Part shown: positions 1-6,646 of the stretch, one piece after another
Numbering within the stretch: position 1 is the stretch's first letter
Layout of the letters: each line of letters starts with the position of its first letter
Assembly: GCA_038750655.1 (NCBI GenBank)
Contig: JBCDGZ010000132.1
Span: 1-21,384 of the forward strand
DNA length: 21,384 nucleotides
Direction: 5' to 3'
Source: JBCDGZ01 sp038750655
GTDB taxonomy: Bacteria; Bacteroidota; Bacteroidia; Chitinophagales; Saprospiraceae
Notes under the pieces: generated by a model
Told to the model about the DNA's origin: nothing
Seen by the model: only the letters and a program-made list of their open reading frames with translations
The model's database searches: none
Position numbers and translations under genes: made by a program

Positions 1-28
1 AAAAAATTTAAATTTTGCGCACTGTATA

Positions 29-60
29 TTGAAATAGGCCGCCAGAAAATTATATTTTTG
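29..60 (+). promoter_or_regulatory. Bacteroidota-type promoter of nhaD
   Basis: TTG at 29-31, a 21-nt spacer and TATTTTTG at 53-60 match the Bacteroidota sigma-A consensus (TTG, about 19-23 nt, TAnnTTTG). The start codon follows 47 nt after the -7 element, leaving an untranslated leader of roughly 40 nt. No operator-like palindrome is visible beside it. Confidence 0.6.
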
Positions 61-107
61 CTTCTCAACGTTTAATCGAACACTGCCACTAAAATCCTCT
101 ACACACC

Positions 108-1460
108 ATGCTTACCGGACTCATCATCTGCTTCGTTCTAGGATACATTGCCATCGTATTCGAACATCCTTTGAAACTAGATAAAACCGTTCCTGCTTTA
201 ATTATGGGTGCCGTTTGCTGGGCAATGGTTTCTCTGGGCCATCTGGATGTTGTTGACCATAATCATCAGGTAGGGGAACTCGATAGCGTTTTGTTGCACC
301 ACGTGGGTAAGATTGCCGAAATCCTCTTCTTTTTGATTGGTGCAATGACTATTGTCGAGCTGATCGATCTGCATCGCGGGTTCTCCGTGATTACCAATCG
401 TATTCAGACCACCAATAAGGTCAAGATGCTGTGGCTCATCAGTATTCTAGGCTTCTTTTTATCGGCTACGCTGGATAATTTGGCTTCGACGATCGTATTG
501 GTATCCTTGCTACGCCGCCTGGTGCCGGAACGACAAGAACGCCTTTGGTTTATCAGTATGGCGGTCATTGCCGCCAATGCCGGAGGCGCCTGGTCGCCGA
601 TTGGAGATGTGACGACAACGATGCTCTGGATTGGAAAGAAGGTGACAACGATGGGGCTGATTGGCAAGGTAGTGTTGCCCTCTGTAGCCTGTCTGATTGT
701 TCCCGTGGTGGTGGCGTCTATGACCAAGGCATTCAAGGGAAATATTACCAAACCATCGGACTTGGACTTTGATAAACGGATTGAAGAAGAAAAGCTGCTG
801 AGTAGCCGTACGATGCTCTTTGTCGGGGTTGGTGCCTTGGTTTTTGTGCCGATTTTTAAATCCGTGACGCACCTTCCGCCCTATGTGGGGATGATGCTTT
901 CCTTAGGTATTGTCTGGTTGGTTTCTGAATATATTCATCCCGAGGAGGACTTCACCGAGGAGCGCAAGCACCTTTACTCGGCCCACACGGCACTTTCGCG
1001 GATTGAGCTGGCCAGTATCCTTTTCTTTCTAGGTATTTTGGCGGCGGTAGCTGCTCTAGAGTCGGCAGCTGTTGAAGGACACGACGGACACAAGGTCGGA
1101 CTGCTTATGTCGCTCGCTGAGAGCTTGCAATCGGCCATACCGAATCAAAATGTGGTGATCATCATTCTGGGCTATCTTTCTGCCATTATTGATAATGTTC
1201 CGCTGGTAGCGGCCTCGATGGGGATGTATCCAATGGAAACCTTTCCGGTGGATGACAGCCTGTGGCACTTCATCGCCTACTCTGCGGGTACGGGTGGAAG
1301 TATGCTGATTATTGGTTCTGCGGCGGGTGTAGCCGCAATGGGGATGGAGCGGATTGACTTCATTTGGTATCTTAAAAAAGTGAGCTGGCTGGCCATGCTG
1401 GGCTTCCTGGCGGGGGCGGGGGTGTTTATTCTGATGGAGTGGTTGCAAGCGGGTGGTTGA
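108..1460 (+). CDS. nhaD: Na+/H+ antiporter, NhaD family
   Basis: A 450-residue integral inner-membrane protein expected to exchange external H+ for internal Na+ (or Li+) for sodium and pH homeostasis. It is hydrophobic almost throughout, with about a dozen membrane segments. The inverted halves of the ion-transporter superfamily are visible as paired motifs: SATLDNLAST (119-128) with GGAWSPIGDVTTTM (159-172) in the first half, and SAIIDNVPLVAA (358-369) with GTGGSMLIIGSAAGV (394-408) in the second. The Asp-Asn pairs inside the membrane are the likely ion-coordinating residues of the family. A charged cytoplasmic-type linker (about 215-232) separates the halves. The length is normal for NhaD. 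The gene has its own promoter and no same-operon partner upstream within the window. A sodium-driven antiporter suits a marine or salt-tolerant host. Other members of the arsenite/citrate transporter superfamily are less likely. Confidence 0.9.
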   Translation: MLTGLIICFVLGYIAIVFEHPLKLDKTVPALIMGAVCWAMVSLGHLDVVDHNHQVGELDSVLLHHVGKIAEILFFLIGAMTIVELIDLHRGFSVITNRIQTTNKVKMLWLISILGFFLSATLDNLASTIVLVSLLRRLVPERQERLWFISMAVIAANAGGAWSPIGDVTTTMLWIGKKVTTMGLIGKVVLPSVACLIVPVVVASMTKAFKGNITKPSDLDFDKRIEEEKLLSSRTMLFVGVGALVFVPIFKSVTHLPPYVGMMLSLGIVWLVSEYIHPEEDFTEERKHLYSAHTALSRIELASILFFLGILAAVAALESAAVEGHDGHKVGLLMSLAESLQSAIPNQNVVIIILGYLSAIIDNVPLVAASMGMYPMETFPVDDSLWHFIAYSAGTGGSMLIIGSAAGVAAMGMERIDFIWYLKKVSWLAMLGFLAGAGVFILMEWLQAGG

Positions 1461-1472
1461 TGTAAAACCGCC

Positions 1473-1492
1473 GTGTCTCTCGTAGAGGCTAC
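1473..1492. repeat. Hairpin repeat, copy 1
   Basis: The sequence GTGTCTCTCGTAGAGGCTAC folds into a stem around a CGT loop: CTCT/AGAG core, one G-T wobble, then a GTG/CTAC continuation with a bulged T. It shares GTG(T/C)CTCTCGTAGAGG with copy 2 at 1562-1585. It starts 13 nt after the nhaD stop codon, so it may also act as that gene's terminator, but no T-run follows. Confidence 0.5.
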
Positions 1493-1561
1493 CGTGTACA
1501 CACAACGCAGATTTATTGAAATAGACCCTTGGAATCTTCGTTTCAGCTCCATTCGTCAAGG

Positions 1562-1585
1562 CAGTGCCTCTCGTAGAGGACACTG
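1562..1585. repeat. Hairpin repeat, copy 2
   Basis: A 10-bp stem, CAGTGCCTCT and AGAGGACACTG with one bulged A, closes on a CGT loop. Core and loop equal those of copy 1, 89 nt upstream. This copy pairs better than copy 1. Substitutions between the copies mostly keep or improve pairing, which suggests that the folded form matters. It lies 36 nt before the lipoprotein start codon. Confidence 0.55.
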
Positions 1586-1621
1586 ACACCTTTGGTAAAA
1601 CATTTTAAAAAAACCCAAAAA

Positions 1622-1996
1622 ATGCGCATCAGCTTACTTTCCCTACTCCTCATCAGCTTACTCAGCTTATTATCTTGCGAGGAAGCCCTCAACAAAGAAC
1701 TACTCTGGGGCCAATGGAAGGGCGTGGAGCTGCTCGAAAATACGGAGGTAGCCGATCTAGATGTCTCTGGAGTGCGCTTTGAATTTAAGAAGGACGGCAC
1801 TTACAGCTACACTGGAACGCTCAACCACCGAGAAGCGGGCCGCTATTATATCCTTGGTAAAGTCTTATACTCTACAGATACTACGATGACGGCCCCTAAG
1901 GAAAAGGCCGTACGGATTATCAGATTTACTGCGGACTCTTTGTTTTTTGAAATGAACGCTGCCGGAACGCCTCAATTGCTGAAATTAGCTCGTTAA
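1622..1996 (+). CDS. Small lipoprotein, lipocalin-like
   Basis: A 124-residue predicted lipoprotein. The N-terminus (MRISLLSLLLISLLSLLSC) is a lipoprotein signal peptide with lipobox LLSC, so Cys19 should be lipidated. An in-frame TTG at 1592 would add ten basic residues before the signal; the ATG at 1622 gives the standard lipoprotein form and is preferred. The mature part starts with a WGQWKG segment, then FEFKKDGTYSYTG and a beta-rich remainder. This resembles the small lipocalin-like lipoproteins of Bacteroidota, whose N-terminal motif is typically GxW followed by a FxxDGTY strand. Its ligand is unknown. It stands alone between nhaD and an unrecognised gene. The lipoprotein call is firm; the lipocalin-like fold is inferred. 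Confidence 0.75.
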   Translation: MRISLLSLLLISLLSLLSCEEALNKELLWGQWKGVELLENTEVADLDVSGVRFEFKKDGTYSYTGTLNHREAGRYYILGKVLYSTDTTMTAPKEKAVRIIRFTADSLFFEMNAAGTPQLLKLAR

Positions 1997-2067
1997 GCCT
2001 GGATCATCGCCAACCTAGCTTTTGGCAAAGTGATTGTAATACCGAGGATATACAATCCCGAAAGGTT

Positions 2068-2454
2068 ATGATCACCTACGAACAAGTCAAATCTGTTATG
2101 TCCGATCCGCCCTCTGTAGAGCTGATCGATTTATTCAACGACATTAGCCGCCAACTCAGTAAAATCCCCGGTTATACGGATAATAAAAATGCCTACGATC
2201 AGCTACAAGACGTGGGGAATTTTTGCATCAGTGCCACCAGTATTCAGTCGGAATACATCGCTTTCGTATTAGGAAAACATGTACAATTTGCCTTTCCTCA
2301 AGAGGTCTTGAAGCTCTTTTTCAACATCGAGACTCACTATAAATTACAATTCTCGCGCATCGAAGGAAATATGATCGATGGTTGCATCTGCCTAATTCAC
2401 CAGGGGAATCAGAATTTTGACCTGCAATCGGTCTACGACCATATCTACTCCTAA
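2068..2454 (+). CDS. Hypothetical protein, unrecognised
   Basis: A 128-residue, probably cytoplasmic protein with no signal peptide, membrane segment or familiar motif. It opens with a helical, mildly acidic stretch, contains two Cys (about residues 52 and 112) and ends in DHIYS. I do not recognise the family. Support for its being real comes from the uninterrupted frame, plausible amino-acid composition, a position in the otherwise empty gap between the lipoprotein and the convergent surface-protein gene, and a short AAAGG before the ATG. It follows the lipoprotein by 71 nt on the same strand, so co-transcription is possible. Confidence 0.6.
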   Translation: MITYEQVKSVMSDPPSVELIDLFNDISRQLSKIPGYTDNKNAYDQLQDVGNFCISATSIQSEYIAFVLGKHVQFAFPQEVLKLFFNIETHYKLQFSRIEGNMIDGCICLIHQGNQNFDLQSVYDHIYS

Positions 2455-2534
2455 ACGCCCCTACTCCACCCACACTACCAAGCTTCGAATTCTGATCGAG
2501 TCTCATTCCGCTGCTTATTAGCAGGTATTTGGAG

Positions 2535-2600
2535 GCAGTCATTCGGACTGCTCTAAAAGAGGTCAAAGCCCGAAAGACGCGCTACTCTAGCGTTAGCTTA
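2535..2600. terminator. Hairpin cluster between convergent genes, probable bidirectional terminator
   Basis: In the 177-nt gap between two convergent genes, GCAGTC (2535-2540) pairs with GACTGC (2546-2551) over a 5-nt loop. CTCT (2551-2554) can pair with AGAG (2558-2561) as a competing fold. CGCTA (2580-2584) pairs with TAGCG (2588-2592), followed by a T-rich tract on the plus strand. Placement and structure suit transcription termination in both directions; neither hairpin has a long U-tract. Confidence 0.4.
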
Positions 2601-2631
2601 TTTTCCAGCAAAGAAAAAGAAGGAACGCTGA

Positions 2632-5600
2632 CTACTCCAGGACCCAGGGTCGAAGTAGGCTTCCCCGATCGGTATCCAGCTGGATAAAGTAAAGCCCCGA
2701 GGCCTTCCCGGCGAAGTCCAATTCAAAGCGGTGCTCCCGCCCTCGCAGTGCAGCCGACTCGTAAATCAAGCGGCCCAAGCCATCAAAAATCCGCATCGTC
2801 GCCAGCGTAGGGCGATCAAATGTAGCGCGCAAGCGCAGCTCCCCCGGACTCGGATTCGGGCTGAGCGATAACTGCTCCAAGCCCTCAATAGCTTCCAGCG
2901 ATTCAATCAGGTCAACCAACACAGAGTCCACCAGCGTACAGCCGTTGGCATCCGTCAACGTCACCACATAAGTCCCCGGAAGCAGCCCCGTTAACATACT
3001 ATCCGTCTGCACCGGCACCGTATTCCAGCTGTAACTATACCCCGGCTGCCCACCAGATCCCATCGCACTTACCGTACCGTCGCTCCCCGTCGTCGCCTCA
3101 CTTTCTACCACCAACATCAATGGTGGCGGACTGCCAATCAGCACCGAGTCCGTAATCGAACAAATACCATCATCGACAATCACCGTATTCCAACCCGCGC
3201 AAAGCTCCAAAGCCTGACCATTCGGCCCCTCATCTTCCTCGCCATTGCTCCAACTAAAGTTGTAAATACCCGTACCCGCTGTTCCTCCCACAACCTGTAC
3301 CGTAGCCGTTCCATTGCAAAAGGTATCGCCAGCGCAGCTGGCGTCGAAGACCTCTGTAAAATCAGCACTGATCGGAGTAGGATTAACGACCACAAAACAG
3401 CTGTCCAAACCCGGGCAGCCGTTGGCGTCTACGAAAGAGACACAATAGGTGCTGTCACCAATCAAGCCCGGCAAAAAGCCCGTCGCCGTCGTCTCCCCGG
3501 TCGACCAGCTATAGGTATAAGGCTGGGTACCGCCCTCGGCCATCACCGTCAGCGAGCCATTCGCCTCCCCCGGACAAATCGGCGGAGCACTGAAGGCACT
3601 ATTGATCACAATAGCTGGTGGCTCCTCGACAGCAACAGAATCAACTACCGTACAGTTGATCGCATCGGTGATCGTCACGATATAAGTTCCCGCAGGTAGC
3701 TGTAAGATAGACGCGGAAGTATCCCCGGTGCTCCAATTATAACTGTAGGAAGACATTCCTGGATCATTGATCATCACCATAGCCGCTCCATCAATAACCC
3801 CATTACAGCTGGTACCGGTTGAGCTTAACTGTACTGCGGTACCCGGCACTGCAATATTGTCCACCAACTCACAACCGTTAGCATCAATAATATTGATCTG
3901 TTGCAGACCTACAGTCAGATTGGTTGCTACACTATCAGTAGCTCCGCTTACCCAGCTGTAGTTGTAGGGACCAGTACCGCCGCTGGCCTGCACAGTTGCC
4001 GTACCATCAGCAGCACCCAAACAGCTGGGGGCATTGACCCGAATGATGGTCAGCTCCAAAGCCTCCGGCTCCTCGATTACAACGGAGTCGACCAGCTCGC
4101 AGCCCTGCGCATCGGTGATGGTCAGCAGGTGAAAACCGGCGGCCAGCCCCTCGTTGGTGGCGCTTTGATTGCCGTCGGCCCAAACGTAGGTGTAGCCTGG
4201 TGAGCTGCCGCTGGCCAAGGCCGTCACCTGTCCATCCATACCGCCCGTGCAGCTCACATTTTGGTCAATAGTAAAAGTGTTAGTAATGCCCATTGGATCG
4301 GTGATGGTCAGCGAGTCGACGGCAGTACAGCCATTAGCGTCGGTGGTGGTAACGGTGTAGCTTCCTGCGCCAACTTGTGCCGGTTGGGTGCTGGCACCGT
4401 TGCTCCACAACCAGGTATAAAGGGGGGTCCCCCCGCTGTTTTCGACCACTATTTGGCCATCGGTCTCGCCGGGGCAACTGATGGGGCGCAAGATACTCGC
4501 CTCGACTTCAAGTGTCGTTGGTTCCGTCACTTCGAAGGCTTCGACTTGCTCGCAGCCGTTGGCATCAACGATCGTGACGGTGACGATGCCTGCTGATAGA
4601 TTACTTATAGATTTAGTGGTATCGCCGGTATTCCATTGGTAGCGGTAAGGCTCCATTCCGCCGCTGCCGAAGGCTTCTACGGCGCCCCCACTTTCACCAA
4701 TACAAGCGATCATTTCTACGGTCTCGAAATTGACTTTCAGGGAATCGGCCGGTGCAACAAAGTAGGACCCAGTGAGCTGATAGCCACCACAGTCAGTGAT
4801 AGTAAAGCGGTAAATATCAGCCGGCAGTCCAGTGGGGTTGGACCCACTAGCCAGCGGGCTGTCCCACTCGTAGGTAATGGAATCAGCGGGCCCCAATCCT
4901 CCTAAAACCAAAAGCTCAATACTTCCGGTAGAATCTCCCTGGCAGTTGGGACTGGTTGAACTTTCTTGTACAAAAAGGGGATTGAATCTGGACGTCCAAA
5001 GCTCTACTCCCGACGAAGGCGCATAGTCGAGAAACAGCAGCGTTTCGCCGATTTGATTGACGGCCGAAGGAATATAGAAGTTATTGAAAATGGTATCCTG
5101 CTCCACAAAGACGCGCATCTGTGTCCCCTCGCGGGTACCGTCGGTACGCCAAATGTGCCAGCCTTTGTCGGAAAAAGCAGTGAAATAGAGTTGATTGTCG
5201 ATAAGTAATGGAAAAGAGGGCGTAGAACTCGAAGAAGCTGGATTACTATTAGGATTGATGTCGGCGAGCAACTGTGTCGCTTCACGCGTACCATCGCTGA
5301 TCCAGAGTTCTTCACCACTGAGGCCGTTGTTGGCCCGAAAAACGACCTGATTGCCCAAATTGCCCAGAAAAAAGGGCGAAGAGCTGTCGAAGCCTTGGTT
5401 GATGTCTCTGACCAAATAGGTCTCCCCAGTACTCGCTACACTGCGCCAGGGCTCAAAGCCTTCGGTTGGTCCTTTAGCACTGAAATACAGGCTATTATCA
5501 TTGGCAATATGAAAATTGACGGGGTCGGAGTCATCGGGGCCGGGAACTAGGTCATAGAGCGTAGCTTGCAGGTTGTTTATGGTGCCCGTGACGGACCAAA

Positions 5601-6510
5601 CTTCCAAGCCGTGATCGGCATCGGTAGCGGTGAAGTAAAGTCGATTGCCCAGCGCATTGAAGTCGGCGGGGTTGGACCCTCCGATGCCGGGATTGATGTC
5701 TTGTACGATGGTAGTGCCATTGCTGCTGCCGTCGCTGGCCCAGAGTTCTTGGCCGTTGGTGCCGTCGTCGGCGGTGAAGTAGAGGACCTCGTTAACGACG
5801 GTGAAGTTGGCAGGGAAGGACCCGGTGGAATCGGGAAAGAGATCGGCGACTTGGCTGGTGCCCATTGCGGTGCCATCGGAGGTCCAGAGTTCGGGGCCGG
5901 ACTGGCCATCGTTGGCTTGGAAGTAGAGGCGGCCGTTGAAGAGGGTGAGCCCCTGCGGCGAGGCGCTGCCCGCTCCGGGATTGATATTGCTAACCCGCTC
6001 CGTCCCGGCTTCCGTACCATCGGATTTCCACAGCTCAAAGCCATTTTCACCGTCATTGGCCGTAAAATACAGCAGGCCGTTCCACACCACCAGATTCGAG
6101 GGATCGGAGCTGGCGCTGGGGTGGATGTCGCGGACCTGAACGGTGCCGGAGGCCGTGCCGTCGGTGATCCAAAGTTCGATGCCGGTCAGGCCCTCGGTAG
6201 CCGAGAAGAACCAGCGATTGCCGTAGGGAGTGAAGTGCTGGGCCTCAGAGGATGGAAAGCCAGGGTTGAGGTCAATCAGCTCCTCTGTTCCCATCGACGT
6301 ACCATCGGTGCGCCAGATTTCGCGGCCACTGCCACTGGTACCGAGGAAGTAGATTTGTTCCCCAATTTCAAAGATCGGCTCATAATTGGCCCAGCCAATA
6401 CCGGGATTGACATTGGTCAGTAAACGGTTTTGTGCAGCGGATTTTGAAGCGAAAAAGAAGCATATAGCCCCCAAAAGTAGTGTAGAATATTTGTACATGG
6501 AATTACACAT
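2632..6510 (-). CDS. Secreted surface protein: ELW repeats, SprB-like repeats and type IX sorting domain
   Basis: A 1292-residue exported protein, probably cell-surface or adhesive. A signal peptide ends near AAQ (25-27). The start at 6510 is used; Met5 (6498) gives an equally good signal peptide. Residues about 40-510 carry roughly ten ELW-type repeats (pattern ELWxSDGTxxGTxxVxDINPG; clear copies at 63, 111, 158, 206, 254 and 400), probably forming a beta-propeller or solenoid. Residues about 520-1200 carry about nine SprB-like units of 65-80 residues, each with an early CxG...DG, then GGTxPYxYxWSNG, AGxYxVTxTDANGC and an EP boundary. The paired Cys probably form disulfides in each unit. The last unit (about 1138) lacks the leading Cys. 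From about 1210, LSLSPNPSPG to the end (GLYFIQL...WVLE) looks like a type A sorting domain that directs secretion by the type IX system and is then cleaved. Far shorter than gliding adhesin SprB itself, so a gliding role is not implied. The downstream neighbour on the other strand converges. Confidence 0.88.
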   Translation of the reverse strand: MCNSMYKYSTLLLGAICFFFASKSAAQNRLLTNVNPGIGWANYEPIFEIGEQIYFLGTSGSGREIWRTDGTSMGTEELIDLNPGFPSSEAQHFTPYGNRWFFSATEGLTGIELWITDGTASGTVQVRDIHPSASSDPSNLVVWNGLLYFTANDGENGFELWKSDGTEAGTERVSNINPGAGSASPQGLTLFNGRLYFQANDGQSGPELWTSDGTAMGTSQVADLFPDSTGSFPANFTVVNEVLYFTADDGTNGQELWASDGSSNGTTIVQDINPGIGGSNPADFNALGNRLYFTATDADHGLEVWSVTGTINNLQATLYDLVPGPDDSDPVNFHIANDNSLYFSAKGPTEGFEPWRSVASTGETYLVRDINQGFDSSSPFFLGNLGNQVVFRANNGLSGEELWISDGTREATQLLADINPNSNPASSSSTPSFPLLIDNQLYFTAFSDKGWHIWRTDGTREGTQMRVFVEQDTIFNNFYIPSAVNQIGETLLFLDYAPSSGVELWTSRFNPLFVQESSTSPNCQGDSTGSIELLVLGGLGPADSITYEWDSPLASGSNPTGLPADIYRFTITDCGGYQLTGSYFVAPADSLKVNFETVEMIACIGESGGAVEAFGSGGMEPYRYQWNTGDTTKSISNLSAGIVTVTIVDANGCEQVEAFEVTEPTTLEVEASILRPISCPGETDGQIVVENSGGTPLYTWLWSNGASTQPAQVGAGSYTVTTTDANGCTAVDSLTITDPMGITNTFTIDQNVSCTGGMDGQVTALASGSSPGYTYVWADGNQSATNEGLAAGFHLLTITDAQGCELVDSVVIEEPEALELTIIRVNAPSCLGAADGTATVQASGGTGPYNYSWVSGATDSVATNLTVGLQQINIIDANGCELVDNIAVPGTAVQLSSTGTSCNGVIDGAAMVMINDPGMSSYSYNWSTGDTSASILQLPAGTYIVTITDAINCTVVDSVAVEEPPAIVINSAFSAPPICPGEANGSLTVMAEGGTQPYTYSWSTGETTATGFLPGLIGDSTYCVSFVDANGCPGLDSCFVVVNPTPISADFTEVFDASCAGDTFCNGTATVQVVGGTAGTGIYNFSWSNGEEDEGPNGQALELCAGWNTVIVDDGICSITDSVLIGSPPPLMLVVESEATTGSDGTVSAMGSGGQPGYSYSWNTVPVQTDSMLTGLLPGTYVVTLTDANGCTLVDSVLVDLIESLEAIEGLEQLSLSPNPSPGELRLRATFDRPTLATMRIFDGLGRLIYESAALRGREHRFELDFAGKASGLYFIQLDTDRGSLLRPWVLE

Positions 6511-6514
6511 TTAG

Positions 6515-6530
6515 TTGCCAATACTGGCAA
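6515..6530. promoter_or_regulatory. Inverted repeat in the leader of the ELW/SprB gene
   Basis: A perfect TTGCCA / TGGCAA inverted repeat with a 4-nt ATAC centre ends 5 nt before the ATG at 6510. It could be a protein-binding site or an RNA hairpin near the ribosome entry site. No TAnnTTTG element is visible on the minus strand in this 136-nt gap, so the gene may partly rely on transcription from the 819-residue gene upstream. Confidence 0.3.
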
Positions 6531-6646
6531 GTGTTGCAATGGGTTATGGTATAATCAGGTTGGGTACTCTATAAAATAGGAATGGGCTAAGCACTTAGGC
6601 TCAGTAAAGATAAAAATTTACGTCTTACCAGCGATTGTAGTGGTGA

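Noticed and set aside
1056..1589. 177-residue minus-strand frame across the end of nhaD and the hairpin repeats
   Set aside because: Overlaps conserved NhaD motifs and both hairpins; the product is low in hydrophobic structure and unlike any family known to me.
5566..6423. 285-residue open frame on the plus strand
   Set aside because: Mirror of the ELW repeats on the other strand; repetitive Gly/Val-rich product with no domain, caused by the codon pattern of the real gene.
2632..6510. Regular repeats in the large surface gene as a CRISPR or tandem DNA repeat
   Set aside because: The periodicity is at protein level (ELW and SprB-like units) with diverged DNA and an open frame throughout.
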